This document shows positions 31,028 through 39,373 of a stretch of DNA of 64,000 nt, piece by piece. The first letter of the stretch is position 1. Each line of letters starts with the position of its first letter. The DNA is taken from NCBI RefSeq assembly GCF_030371825.1, contig NZ_JAUDDM010000003.1. The stretch is one strand, 5' to 3'. A program made the translations under genes and the position numbers. The stretch is from Collinsella sp944321445. GTDB lineage: Bacteria; Actinomycetota; Coriobacteriia; Coriobacteriales; Coriobacteriaceae. The notes beneath the pieces were generated by a model that was not told where the DNA came from, ran no database searches, and saw nothing but the letters and a program-made list of their open reading frames with translations.

Positions 31028-33265
31028 TTATGCTACGGCTCCGGCAGCAGCTGAGGCGGAAACCTTGTCGTCCTCCCACGCCCACTTGGGCATCGGGCGC
31101 ACCAGCTGGAAGACGATGGCGGCCGCAAACGCGATGGCAACGACGGTCCACACGCTGAAGACACCGGTCGCCAGCAGGTAGAACTGGTTGATCATGAGAC
31201 CCACGACCCACGCGAAGGCGCACTCGTAGCCGATGGCAATCGCGGTCCACTTGCCGGAATTCATCTGAGCGCGGATGGTGCCCATGGCAGCGAAGCAAGG
31301 GGCGCACAGCAGGTTGAACGCACCGAAGGCGGCGATGGCGCCCATGGTCGGGAACATGCCGGCAAAGGCTGCCCACAGGTTCGGGTCGGTCTCGGTGCCG
31401 TCGGCGATGTGCAGCAGCGAGCTCGCCGTGGCCACGACGTTCTCCTTGGCGACGAGACCGGTGATGGACATGGCGGTCGCCTGCCAGGTGTCAAAGCCGA
31501 GCGGCGCGAAGATGAAGGCGATGGCTCCGCCGACCATAGCGAGCACGGAGTAGTCGGTGAACTCCTCGGGGATGCCCTCCATGGCGGGCAGGAAGCCGAA
31601 CGCGCCCTCGTACACGCCGAAGTTCGTGAGGAACCATACCACGATGGTGGACGCGAAGATGATCGTAAAGGCCTTCTTGATGTAGGCGGACACGCGCTCC
31701 CACACATGCAGCCACCACGAGCGGATGGACGGGAAGTGGTAGCTCGGAAGCTCCATGACGAACGGGGTCGGGCGGCCGGCGAAGAGCTTGGTCTTCTTGA
31801 GCATAATGCCCGAGGCGATAACCGCGATGACGCCCAGGAAGTAGAAGAGCGGGCTGATCCAGGCGGCCTCGGCATCGCCCACCATGGCACCCATGAGCAG
31901 GGCGATGATGGGCAGTTTGGCGCCGCAGGGAATGAACGTCGTGGTCATGACCGTCATGCGGCGGTCCTTCTCGTTCTCGATGGTCTTGGTGGCAAGCACG
32001 CCGGGCACGCCGCAGCCCGTGGAAACGAGCATGGGGATGAAACTTTTACCGGAGAGGCCGAAGCGGCGGAACACGCGGTCCATCACGAAGGCGACGCGCG
32101 CCATGTAGCCGCAGTCCTCAAGGAAGGAAAGGAGCACGAACAGCACGAACATCTGCGGAATGAAGCCGAGCACGGCGCCCACACCGGCGACGATGCCGTC
32201 GAGCACGAGGCTCTGGACGAGGTCGCTTGCGCCGGCAGCCACAAGCCAGCCCTCGATGGCACCGGGGATGGAGGGGAACGTCTGGCCAAAGAGCTCGAAG
32301 CCCTCGCCGAACAGGTTGTCGTTCACCCAGTCGGTGCCGGCGGTGCCGAAGGCGTTCGCACCGGTGGCGATGGCGTAGACGGCCCACATGACGAGGATGA
32401 AGATCGGCAGACCGAGGATACGGTTCGTCACGATGCGGTCGATCTTCTCGGAGGTGCTCATACGCTCCGGGGCGCGCTTCAGGCAGCCGTCGATCATGTG
32501 CGCGATCACGGCGTAGCGCTCGCCGGTGATGATGGACTCGGCGTCATCGTCGCAATCGGCCTCACACTGCGCGATGAGCTGCTCAACCTTCGCAGCGTTG
32601 TCCTTCGTGAGGTTGATGAGGCGCGCAGCGTCCTCGTCGCGCTCGAAGAGCTTGACTGCGTAGTAGCGGCGCTTCTCGGCAGAAACGGAGGACGGGAGCA
32701 AGGTCTCGATCTTAGAAAGTACGTCCTCGATGGCCGAATCGAAGGTGTGGCGCGGCACGTTGCCCTTCGTGGCTGCCGCGCGCTTGGCCTCGGCGATGAG
32801 TTCGTCCACGCCCGTGTTTCGCAATGCCGAAATCATCACGACGGGGCAACCAAGGCTTTTGGAGAGCGCTGCGGTATCGATCTTGTCGCCGCTTTTTTCC
32901 ACGAGGTCGGCCATGTTGAGGGCCGCCACGACGGGAAGGCCGGTCTCCACAACCTGGAGCGCCAGATACAGGTTGCGCTCGAGGTTCGTGGCGTCGATGA
33001 CCTGAATCACGACGTCGGGCTCGCCGCTCATGAGGTAATCGCGCGAGACGCGCTCCTCGGGGCTGTAAGGCGAAAGTGAATAGATGCCGGGGAGGTCGGT
33101 GATGCGCACGCTCTTGTCGCGCGTCAGCGTGGCCTCCTTCTTCTCAACCGTAACGCCGGGCCAGTTGCCCACGTAGCCGTTTTGTCCGGTAATAAGGTTG
33201 AAAAGCGTGGTCTTGCCGCAGTTGGGGTTGCCCGCCAGTGCGACGTGAAGCTGTGAAGCCGCCAT
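31028..33265 (-). CDS. feoB: Ferrous iron transporter FeoB
   Basis: 745-residue ferrous iron transporter in the cytoplasmic membrane. The N-terminal G domain has GNPNCGKTTLFN (G1, from residue 12), ITDLPGIYSL (G3) and ALNMADL (G4). A helical spacer domain follows, then the membrane part with two Gate motifs (around PMLVSTGCGVPG and a second half with APCFAAMGT). Length is typical. GAAGGAATGC precedes the start. Two feoA genes lie upstream on the same strand. Confidence 0.96.
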   Translation of the reverse strand: MAASQLHVALAGNPNCGKTTLFNLITGQNGYVGNWPGVTVEKKEATLTRDKSVRITDLPGIYSLSPYSPEERVSRDYLMSGEPDVVIQVIDATNLERNLYLALQVVETGLPVVAALNMADLVEKSGDKIDTAALSKSLGCPVVMISALRNTGVDELIAEAKRAAATKGNVPRHTFDSAIEDVLSKIETLLPSSVSAEKRRYYAVKLFERDEDAARLINLTKDNAAKVEQLIAQCEADCDDDAESIITGERYAVIAHMIDGCLKRAPERMSTSEKIDRIVTNRILGLPIFILVMWAVYAIATGANAFGTAGTDWVNDNLFGEGFELFGQTFPSIPGAIEGWLVAAGASDLVQSLVLDGIVAGVGAVLGFIPQMFVLFVLLSFLEDCGYMARVAFVMDRVFRRFGLSGKSFIPMLVSTGCGVPGVLATKTIENEKDRRMTVMTTTFIPCGAKLPIIALLMGAMVGDAEAAWISPLFYFLGVIAVIASGIMLKKTKLFAGRPTPFVMELPSYHFPSIRSWWLHVWERVSAYIKKAFTIIFASTIVVWFLTNFGVYEGAFGFLPAMEGIPEEFTDYSVLAMVGGAIAFIFAPLGFDTWQATAMSITGLVAKENVVATASSLLHIADGTETDPNLWAAFAGMFPTMGAIAAFGAFNLLCAPCFAAMGTIRAQMNSGKWTAIAIGYECAFAWVVGLMINQFYLLATGVFSVWTVVAIAFAAAIVFQLVRPMPKWAWEDDKVSASAAAGAVA

Positions 33266-33351
33266 GCATTCCTTCTTCCATATAGGCTTTGAAACTTGAG
33301 ATAAGTTACCGAGCTAGCCTGTGGGGATAGGGGCACCCCCTGTCCCTTATG

Positions 33352-33367
33352 TTAGAAATAGCTAACT
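33352..33367 (-). promoter_or_regulatory. Possible metal-regulator box upstream of feoB
   Basis: GTTAG-AAATAG-CTAAC is an interrupted palindrome reminiscent of DtxR/IdeR-type boxes. It lies in the 133-bp gap between feoA and feoB. Assignment is by resemblance only. Confidence 0.3.
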
Positions 33368-33398
33368 CTACCTGCGCAAACGTTCGCTCGAGGCACAG

Positions 33399-33620
33399 CT
33401 ACTGCACCTCGACGATGGCTGCCTCCTCCTTGCGGATGGAAAGCTCGTAGCCGCGGACGGTGATTTGGATCGGATCGCCCAACGGCGCGACCTTCACGAC
33501 CTTGAACTGCGTGCCCTTGATGAGACCGAGGTCCATCAGGTGGCGACGAAGCGCACCCGTACCGTGCAGCTTGATGATGGTGGAGCTATCGCCTACCGCC
33601 ACATCTCCCAGAGTCTTCAT
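33399..33620 (-). CDS. feoA: FeoA family protein (feoB-proximal)
   Basis: 73-residue SH3-like protein that is thought to assist FeoB. The pattern LHGTGALRRHLMDLGLIKGT, then VVKVAPLGDPIQITVRGYEL, is the FeoA fold signature (Leu-Gly-Leu turn and PLGDP). The start at 33620 has GGGGGAAGG. It is the second of two feoA genes in the operon. Confidence 0.92.
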   Translation of the reverse strand: MKTLGDVAVGDSSTIIKLHGTGALRRHLMDLGLIKGTQFKVVKVAPLGDPIQITVRGYELSIRKEEAAIVEVQ

Positions 33621-33682
33621 GTCCTTCCCCCTTTCGTACGTCCTATCCGAAGCACGCCGCATGTGACGCGCCGGGTCTTGCC

Positions 33683-33922
33683 TTATGCCGTCATGACGTG
33701 TTGCGCCACCTTGGCGTCCAAGCCAAAGCGAGCGCCCTTGACCACCACGATGATGTTGGATGCGCTGGCAGAGACAACATGCACCTGGGAACCCTCGACA
33801 AACCCGATGTTCGCCAGATGGTGCTTGAGGTCCTCATCTCCGCGTACGCGCGTAACCGCCACCGTCTCCCCCGCGTGACGCAGAGAAAGCGGCATCGCCG
33901 GAATTCGAGGACCCTGAGTCAT
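33683..33922 (-). CDS. feoA: FeoA family protein (first gene)
   Basis: 79-residue FeoA-like protein. LSLRHAGETVAVTRVRGDED, LANIGFVEGSQVHVVSASAS and VVKGARFGLD follow the FeoA pattern, but the PLGDP element is replaced by SASNIIVVV. It is divergent enough from the next feoA to be a separate paralogue, perhaps with a regulatory role. Operon order is feoA, feoA, feoB. The start at 33922 follows GAAAGGAA. Confidence 0.88.
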   Translation of the reverse strand: MTQGPRIPAMPLSLRHAGETVAVTRVRGDEDLKHHLANIGFVEGSQVHVVSASASNIIVVVKGARFGLDAKVAQHVMTA

Positions 33923-34112
33923 TCTGAACGCTTCCTTTCGTCGCAGCCTGCCAAGCCATAGGCGGGGCAATGACATGTTCAAAGTTAACCTCGTCTATGT
34001 TTCATTCGGTAAACTATCACACGGGGCGCGCTTTGTGAAGAAGAAATGAGCCTGTTTGCCAAAAAAGTTACCAATGGCTTACATATGTTACAGGAACGAT
34101 GACATATGGCCG

Positions 34113-34169
34113 CCAAAATGAACCCGCCCCCTTTTGGTTGTCCACCAAAAGGGGGCGGGTTCATTTTGG
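34113..34169. repeat. 26-bp-arm palindrome, CCTGCCCCC-type family
   Basis: Arms at 34113-34138 and 34144-34169 are perfect inverted repeats with a 5-nt loop (TGTCC). The arm begins CCAAAATGAACCCGCCCCC and ends TTTTGGT. It lies just after the thiamine-type ABC ATPase gene and could stop transcription from either side. Confidence 0.9.
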
Positions 34170-34184
34170 TTCTTTTGGTTTTGG

Positions 34185-34937
34185 CTAGCCCAGCTGCTCG
34201 AGAACGCGGCGCTTGTGCTCGAGGAATTCCCCGGTGAGCGCGAAATTGGCACGGTCCGCCCGCGGGCGAGCGATGCGCTCGGTGCCGACGATGCGCGTGG
34301 GCTTCCCCGCCTGGGGCGCGCCGCGCATGACGAAGATCTTGTCGGCAAGCTCAAGCGCCTCGTCGACGTTGTGTGTGACCACGAGGGCCGTGGTGCCGAA
34401 GCGCTCGGCGACGTCCAGGAACCAGACGTGCATATCGGCCTTGGTGAACGCGTCGAGGGCAGAAAACGGCTCGTCGAGCAGCATGAATTCCTGGCTGAAA
34501 AGATAGCTTCGCAGCAGGGCGGCGCGCTGGCGCATGCCACCGGAAAGCTCGGAGGGCCAACGGTCAGCCGTGCCGGCGAGGCCGAAGGTGTCGAACAGCT
34601 CGAGCGCCTGCTTGCGGGCCGCATCGCGTGAAACGCCGCGCAGCACGAGCGGGAGCGAGACGTTGTCTACGATGGTCTTCTCGGGCAGCAACAGATCCTT
34701 TTGCAGCATGTAGGCGAGCTGCCCGGGAACGCCGGTGATGTCGCGGCCATCGAGCAGCACGCGGCCGGAATCCGGCACCGAAAGGCCGGCCACGGCGTGG
34801 AAAAGCGTCGTCTTGCCGCATCCGGACGGGCCGAGCAGGCAGGCGATATGCCCCGACTCCACCGTCAGGTTCACGTCGTCGAGCACTCGAACCCCATCGA
34901 ACGCGACGCTTACGTGCTCTACCTCAAGCTGTGCCAC
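34185..34937 (-). CDS. thiZ: ABC transporter ATPase, thiamine-precursor type
   Basis: 250-residue ATPase with GPSGCGKTT, LSGGMRQR and LLDEPFSALD. It belongs to the taurine/pyrimidine-precursor (NMT1-linked) group. The start is GTG at 34937 with AAGGAGG before it; a longer reading frame upstream overlaps the binding-protein gene and lacks homology. It is last in a TPP-riboswitch operon: thiamine-binding protein, permease, binding protein, ATPase. A short palindrome of the GCCTGTCCCC family lies between it and the preceding gene, right next to its ribosome binding site. Confidence 0.88.
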   Translation of the reverse strand: MAQLEVEHVSVAFDGVRVLDDVNLTVESGHIACLLGPSGCGKTTLFHAVAGLSVPDSGRVLLDGRDITGVPGQLAYMLQKDLLLPEKTIVDNVSLPLVLRGVSRDAARKQALELFDTFGLAGTADRWPSELSGGMRQRAALLRSYLFSQEFMLLDEPFSALDAFTKADMHVWFLDVAERFGTTALVVTHNVDEALELADKIFVMRGAPQAGKPTRIVGTERIARPRADRANFALTGEFLEHKRRVLEQLG

Positions 34938-34949
34938 ACTGCCTCCTTC

Positions 34950-34980
34950 TGGGAAAAAAGTGCCTGTCCCTATTTTCCCA
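34950..34980. repeat. GCCTGTCCCC-family palindrome inside the thiamine operon
   Basis: TGGGAAAA (34950-34957) and TTTTCCCA (34973-34980) enclose AAGTGCCTGTCCCTA. Close relatives occur at 36090-36126 and 52521-52559. It fills the 44-bp gap between two operon genes. Confidence 0.75.
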
Positions 34981-34981
34981 T

Positions 34982-36049
34982 CTACTGGATGAACTGTATG
35001 TTCAGGCCCGCGCCCGCCTCGATAGTGGGAGCGAAGCCCTGCTCGCTCACCCAGGCGAAGAACGCGTCCCAGCGGTCCTGATCGATGACGCCCCACTGGG
35101 CGGCATCGGCCTGGTACTGGTCGGCCAGGTACTCCTGGCTCGCGCGCACGAGCCCCTCGTCAAGCTCGGGCGCGGCGGCAAGCAGCGCGTCCGCAGCGGC
35201 GTCCGGGTCCTCGATGCAGTCCTCGTAGCCATGGCGCGTGGCGTCCACGAACGCCTGGACCGTGTCGGAGTCCTCCTCGATGAGCGCATCGTTGGCGATG
35301 AGGACCGGGGTGTAGAAATCGAAAACCGGATCGATATCGGCAAAGGCGAAATAATTGGTGTCGAGGCCCGCGAGCTCGCACTTCACGCCCGCCCATGCCC
35401 AGTAGATCCAGATGGTGTCGACCTGGTCGGTCTGCAGCGCCGTCACCTCGTCGGTCACGGTGGAGGGAATCATCTGGACGCGGGTGAAGTCGCCGCCGTC
35501 CGCCTCGACGCAGCGCTTGATGACGCCCTGCTCGATGGGGCCTTCCCACGTGGCATAGGTGTGGTCCATCATGGCCGCAGGGTGCGTGATGCCCTTCTCG
35601 GCGCGGCTGATGATGCCCGAGGTGTTGTGCTGGATGATGGAGGCCACGGCGCTCACGGGAAGCTTGCTGTCGCTCGACACGTAGCTCGCCATGGTGTCCT
35701 GGAAGCTCACGCCAAACTGCGCCTCACCTGTGGCAACGAGCGCGTCGGCACCGTTTTCGGGCGCCTGAACGATCTCGACGTCCAAGCCGGAATCCTTGTA
35801 GTAGCCGTTGGCGGCTGCCACGTACACGCCGGTGTGATTGGTGTTGGGCGTCCAGTCGAGCGCGAAGGTGATCTTCTTGAGGCCGGATGCGGAGCCCGCG
35901 GAGCTGCCGGCGGGAGCGGTGGCGCCGGAGCAACCAGCAAGCGCGGCCGTGCCGAGGGCAGCCGCGCCCGCAAGGCCTGCGTGCACGAAGCCGCGACGCG
36001 ACACGGCGCGGCGGGCGATCATCTGATCGATAGTCTGGATACGATGCAT
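34982..36049 (-). CDS. thiY: Thiamine-precursor substrate-binding lipoprotein (NMT1-like)
   Basis: 355-residue extracytosolic binding protein with a twin-arginine leader (RR at 18-19 in SRRGFVHAG) and lipobox LAGC (Cys40). The mature part is NMT1/THI5-like: ITFALDWTPNTNHTGVYVA and the following segments fit ThiY-type proteins that bind the pyrimidine precursor of thiamine. It sits behind a TPP riboswitch with a matching permease and ATPase. The exact ligand (HMP, FAMP or thiamine) is not decided by sequence. Confidence 0.9.
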   Translation of the reverse strand: MHRIQTIDQMIARRAVSRRGFVHAGLAGAAALGTAALAGCSGATAPAGSSAGSASGLKKITFALDWTPNTNHTGVYVAAANGYYKDSGLDVEIVQAPENGADALVATGEAQFGVSFQDTMASYVSSDSKLPVSAVASIIQHNTSGIISRAEKGITHPAAMMDHTYATWEGPIEQGVIKRCVEADGGDFTRVQMIPSTVTDEVTALQTDQVDTIWIYWAWAGVKCELAGLDTNYFAFADIDPVFDFYTPVLIANDALIEEDSDTVQAFVDATRHGYEDCIEDPDAAADALLAAAPELDEGLVRASQEYLADQYQADAAQWGVIDQDRWDAFFAWVSEQGFAPTIEAGAGLNIQFIQ

Positions 36050-36089
36050 ATCGTTCTCCTAACGTGATGGAATGTCCCGAAAGGGCCCG

Positions 36090-36126
36090 ATGTGGGAAAA
36101 TAGGGACTGTCCCCTTTTTCCCACAT
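36090..36126. repeat. GCCTGTCCCC-family palindrome between permease and binding protein
   Basis: 18-bp arms with two mismatches centred near 36108: ATGTGGGAAAATAGGGAC and GTCCCCTTTTTCCCACAT. It lies in the 89-bp gap between two operon genes. Confidence 0.85.
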
Positions 36127-36138
36127 GGAATCGTCGGG

Positions 36139-36879
36139 TCAGTCGCCGCTGCGCTCCCACGGCATGAGGGCGCGACGCAGGGCGCCGACCGCCCACATGA
36201 GCGCGAGCGAAAGCGCCGAGATGAGGATGATGACGGCGAACATCTTGTCGAACGCGTAGGCGCTGCGCACGCGTGTCATGTACACACCAAGGCCCGAGAA
36301 CAGGTGTCCGAGCGACGCCGGCAGCTTGGCATGGCGCATGATCTGCGCGCGATTCGCCCCCATGGACCGCATGAGATCGATTACGTCGGGGTCGACGGAG
36401 CGAAAGCCGTCGAGCAGGCCGACCGTGACGGGAAAGAACGTCGCGATGACGATAAGCACGACCTTGGGCAGCATACCGTAGCCAAACCACAGCACGAGCA
36501 GCGGCGCGATGGCAACCGTGGGGATGGTTTGCGTGAGCACGACGAGCGGGTAGAACGCGCGGTAGACGAGCTCGAAGCGATCCATGAGAATCGCTGCGGC
36601 AAAACCGAGCGCGATGCCCGCAGCAAGGCCGAGTGCCGCCTCGGCAAGCGAGGTGACGGCATGGCCCGCCAGCAGTTGCCAGTCGCCGATGAGCGCTTGG
36701 ACGACCGTCACCGGGCTCGGTAGCAGAAACGAGGGCACGAGGCCGACGCTGCACACGAGTTGCCACAGGGCCACGAGGGCCACGACGGCGACGGGCGCGG
36801 CGAGCTTGCCGACGAGCTGGTTCACGCCCGAAGTGCGGCCCGCGGTACCGGGACGAGACACGTTAGGCCTCGGACTCAT
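36139..36879 (-). CDS. thiX: ABC transporter permease, thiamine-precursor type
   Basis: 246-residue permease of the binding-protein-dependent type with about six helices. The EAA-type loop is DVIDLMRSMGANRAQIMRHA followed by KLPASLGHLFSG. It overlaps the end of the thiamine-binding protein gene by 17 bp, so it is translationally coupled. The partner ATPase and binding protein lie downstream. Confidence 0.9.
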   Translation of the reverse strand: MSPRPNVSRPGTAGRTSGVNQLVGKLAAPVAVVALVALWQLVCSVGLVPSFLLPSPVTVVQALIGDWQLLAGHAVTSLAEAALGLAAGIALGFAAAILMDRFELVYRAFYPLVVLTQTIPTVAIAPLLVLWFGYGMLPKVVLIVIATFFPVTVGLLDGFRSVDPDVIDLMRSMGANRAQIMRHAKLPASLGHLFSGLGVYMTRVRSAYAFDKMFAVIILISALSLALMWAVGALRRALMPWERSGD

Positions 36880-37171
36880 GGTACTTGCCGACCTTCTGCT
36901 CGGTCGTCATGAGGCCACGCTCCGGCGCGTAGAAGATCTTGGCGTAGGTGGCCACCTTGTCGGCCCCAGCCTTGATGACGATGCGATTCACCTCGGCGAG
37001 CACCTCCATGCACAGGTCGTAGTCGCCCTCGATGGCGGTCTCGAACGGCCCCACGTACGCGTCGGGGAACTTGGACATGATGTAGGCGATGGCCTCGTCG
37101 ACGATGCAGCAGGTCTCGGCATCGGACTCCGTGTTTTGCGGCAGCACCTGGATGGCAACGCTCGCTTCCAT
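36863..37171 (-). CDS. Thiamine-binding protein (MTH1187/YkoF-like)
   Basis: 102-residue single-domain protein of the thiamine-binding MTH1187/YkoF group: VAIQVLPQN, TAIEGDYDLCMEVLAEVNRI and AKIFYAPERG follow the family pattern. It is probably cytosolic and may bind thiamine or its precursors. It is the first gene after the TPP riboswitch; GGAAGGGAAG precedes the start at 37171. Its place at the head of the transporter operon supports a thiamine role. Confidence 0.85.
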   Translation of the reverse strand: MEASVAIQVLPQNTESDAETCCIVDEAIAYIMSKFPDAYVGPFETAIEGDYDLCMEVLAEVNRIVIKAGADKVATYAKIFYAPERGLMTTEQKVGKYHESEA

Positions 37172-37191
37172 GGCTCTTCCCTTCCGGGGCA

Positions 37192-37220
37192 TGAAAAAGC
37201 CCCTTGTCTCCGTAGGGGCT
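37192..37220 (-). terminator. Riboswitch expression-platform terminator
   Basis: On the minus strand GCCCCT, a short loop and AGGGGC are followed by TTTTTC. The 5' side of the stem (AGCCCCTACG) is also complementary to CGTAGGGA at the 3' end of the TPP aptamer, so the two structures can compete. TPP binding would favour termination. Confidence 0.85.
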
Positions 37221-37240
37221 GTTCGGGCAAACGTTGCTCG

Positions 37241-37336
37241 TCCCTACGCCGGCATTATCCGGATCAGGTTCTTGGGTCGAGGCGGTGCGCCGCACGGACG
37301 CCGTGCCTCCTCTCAGCCGGACTCCTCCAGCTCCCC
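37241..37336 (-). ncRNA. TPP riboswitch aptamer
   Basis: Read on the minus strand, the conserved blocks are in order: GGGGAGC at the 5' end, GGCTGAGAGG, a variable stem, ACCC, then CTGATCCGGATAATGC and GGCGTAGGGA. These are the THI-box elements that bind thiamine pyrophosphate. It lies directly before a terminator and the thiamine transport operon. Confidence 0.96.
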
Positions 37337-37365
37337 ATATGTCGTGAGCAAGTATGTATCAAGGT

Positions 37366-37593
37366 GGGACGCAGTAGCCTGTCTGTTCCATCCCTGACTA
37401 TGCGCTGCAAATAGTCGGGACTATGGGCGGATTATTAGCCCCGAGGCTGTATTGGCACCCTTTTGACCTCGATGTTTTCGCAGGTCCAGAAGCTGCCGAT
37501 ATGGGCCCGGACCGAAAAATCCGTCCAAAGTCCCGACTTTTTGCAGACTGTTGCACCCCATGCAAGTTTGGGGACTGTCCCCAAACTTGCATG
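37366..37593. repeat. Composite inverted-repeat element, copy 1
   Basis: A core at 37405-37546 has imperfect terminal inverted repeats of about 30 bp (CTGCAAATAGTCGGGACT at one end, AGTCCCGACTTTTTGCAG at the other). It is followed by a 35-bp palindrome at 37559-37593 (CATGCAAGTTTGGGGAC, T, complement). The whole unit, including the centre with CCTCGATGTTTTCGCAGG, recurs at 46641-46857. No protein is convincing inside it. Confidence 0.88.
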
Positions 37594-37599
37594 TTGCCG

Positions 37600-39306
37600 T
37601 TACCGCAGGAATATCGCAGCTTCAAAGGGGCGCAGCTCGAGGGAGCCGTCCTCTGCGGGCGCGGGCGCCTCGTCGTAGTTGCCTACCATGCACTGCATGC
37701 CCGCAAGCTCCAGATCCCGTACGCAACAGGGGGCATCGTCGAACGAGCAGACCGTCACCGTGCGCACGTCGCCGAGCGTGCGCTCGAATGCGATGACCTG
37801 GGGCGCTGCGACGCCAGCGTCCAAAAACCGCACGCGGCCCTCGGCAAGCACGGGCAGCTCATGGCGCAGACGCACAAGCGCGCGGTAGAACTCGAGCATG
37901 GAGCCCGGCACGCCCTCCTCCCCCTGCGCGTTAACGCGCACGTGGTTATCCGGAACAGCCAACCAGGGCGTGCCCGTCGTGAACCCGGCGTGCTCGCCCG
38001 CCGTCCACTGCATGGGCGTGCGCCCGTTATCGCGCGAGCGCTCGTTCACCACGTGCAGCGCTTCCTCCTCCGTGGCGCCGCCTTCCAGCAGAATGCGATA
38101 GTTATTCTTGCTCTCCACGTCGTCGAAATCGGCAATCGACGCATAGCCGGCGTTCGTCATGCCCAGCTCGTCACCTTGGAAAATGTAGGGCGTACCCTGC
38201 ATGCTGAAGCTCATGATGGCGAGCATCTTACCCACGTGCTCCCAGCTGCCGCCGCGCTCGCCCACGAGCTCGCGGCCGCCGAAGCGCGTGATGGCGCGTG
38301 GTTGGTCGTGGTTGTCCCAAAAGAGCGCGTTCCAGCCGCCGCCTTCTTGCATGCGCTCCTGCCAGGTGCGGAAGATGTCGCGCAGGCTCGCGATGTCGGG
38401 CTCAGTGAGTGCCCACTTGTTACCGCCCGCGTAATCGACCTTCAGGTGGTGGAAGTTGAACGTCATGCTGAGCTCGTTGCTTTCGGGTCGCGAATAGCGA
38501 ATGCAGTGCTCGAGCGTGCTCGAAGCCATCTCGCCCACCGTCACCATGCCCTCGATGCCGGCTTCGCGCACGAGTTCCTGCAGGTACTCGTGCACATGCG
38601 GCCCGTCGGCCACCAAGCCGCGGCAGGCGCTGCCGTCCCCGGGCACATCCTCGATGACCTCGGGCTTGGAAAGCAGGCTCACCACGTCGAAGCGGAACCC
38701 GTCCACGCCGCGGTCGCGCCAGAAGCGCACCACGTCGGCGCACGCCGCGCGCACCTCGGGGTTCGTCCAATCCAGATCGGGCTGGCTCGGGTCGTGCATG
38801 TGCAGATACCACTTCCCCAGGCGCGGCTCCCACTCCCATGCGCTGCCACCGAAGGCGCACTGCCAGTTGGTCAGTGGCTCACCAGGATCGTCCGCGCGCA
38901 TCGACCCGCGCCCATCGCGCAGGATGTAGAAGCGTCGGTAGCGCTCGTCACCCGCGCACGCACGCTGGAACCACTCGTGCTCGGTCGACGTGTGGCAAAG
39001 CACCATATCGAGCATGATGCCGATGCCGCGCTCGTGCGCCGCAGCGACCAGCGTATCGAAATCCTTCATCGTGCCGTACACGGGATCGATGGCGCAGTAG
39101 TCCGACACGTCGTAGCCGTTGTCGCGCTGCGGCGACGGAAAGAACGGGGTGATCCACAGGTAGTCGACACCCAGGCGCGCGAGGTAATCGAGCTTGCTCG
39201 TGATGCCCGGCAGGTCACCGATGCCGTCGCCGTTGCTGTCGCAAAAGCTCTTGATATAGATCTGGTAGACGACGCTCTTCTTGAAGTCCTTTTGCACGGC
39301 CGCCAT
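37600..39306 (-). CDS. treC: Trehalose-6-phosphate hydrolase (GH13)
   Basis: 568-residue cytosolic glycosidase that cleaves trehalose 6-phosphate to glucose and glucose 6-phosphate. GH13 motifs are present: nucleophile Asp207 in GFRFDVV, acid/base Glu259 in TVGEMAS and Asp334 in WDNHDQPR. The N-terminus (SVVYQIYIKSFCDSNGDGIG) is typical of TreC and oligo-1,6-glucosidases. The trehalose call rests on the adjacent IIBCA permease and GntR regulator. The start at 39306 has GAAAGGAG. The gene follows treP after 68 bp with a hairpin between them. Confidence 0.9.
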   Translation of the reverse strand: MAAVQKDFKKSVVYQIYIKSFCDSNGDGIGDLPGITSKLDYLARLGVDYLWITPFFPSPQRDNGYDVSDYCAIDPVYGTMKDFDTLVAAAHERGIGIMLDMVLCHTSTEHEWFQRACAGDERYRRFYILRDGRGSMRADDPGEPLTNWQCAFGGSAWEWEPRLGKWYLHMHDPSQPDLDWTNPEVRAACADVVRFWRDRGVDGFRFDVVSLLSKPEVIEDVPGDGSACRGLVADGPHVHEYLQELVREAGIEGMVTVGEMASSTLEHCIRYSRPESNELSMTFNFHHLKVDYAGGNKWALTEPDIASLRDIFRTWQERMQEGGGWNALFWDNHDQPRAITRFGGRELVGERGGSWEHVGKMLAIMSFSMQGTPYIFQGDELGMTNAGYASIADFDDVESKNNYRILLEGGATEEEALHVVNERSRDNGRTPMQWTAGEHAGFTTGTPWLAVPDNHVRVNAQGEEGVPGSMLEFYRALVRLRHELPVLAEGRVRFLDAGVAAPQVIAFERTLGDVRTVTVCSFDDAPCCVRDLELAGMQCMVGNYDEAPAPAEDGSLELRPFEAAIFLR

Positions 39307-39338
39307 TGCCGCTCCTTTCAAACGTGTTTACGACGGGA

Positions 39339-39366
39339 GCCCGCCCCTCATGTGCGAGGGGCGGGC
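39339..39366 (-). terminator. Hairpin between the trehalose PTS gene and treC
   Basis: GCCCGCCCCTC (39339-39349) and GAGGGGCGGGC (39356-39366) form a perfect stem just after the PTS stop codon. With no U tract it is more likely an attenuator or mRNA-stability element than a full stop. Confidence 0.6.
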
Positions 39367-39373
39367 GCGGGCA

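Noticed and set aside
31409..33079. A 556-codon open frame on the plus strand
   Set aside because: Antisense to feoB; low complexity and no domain.
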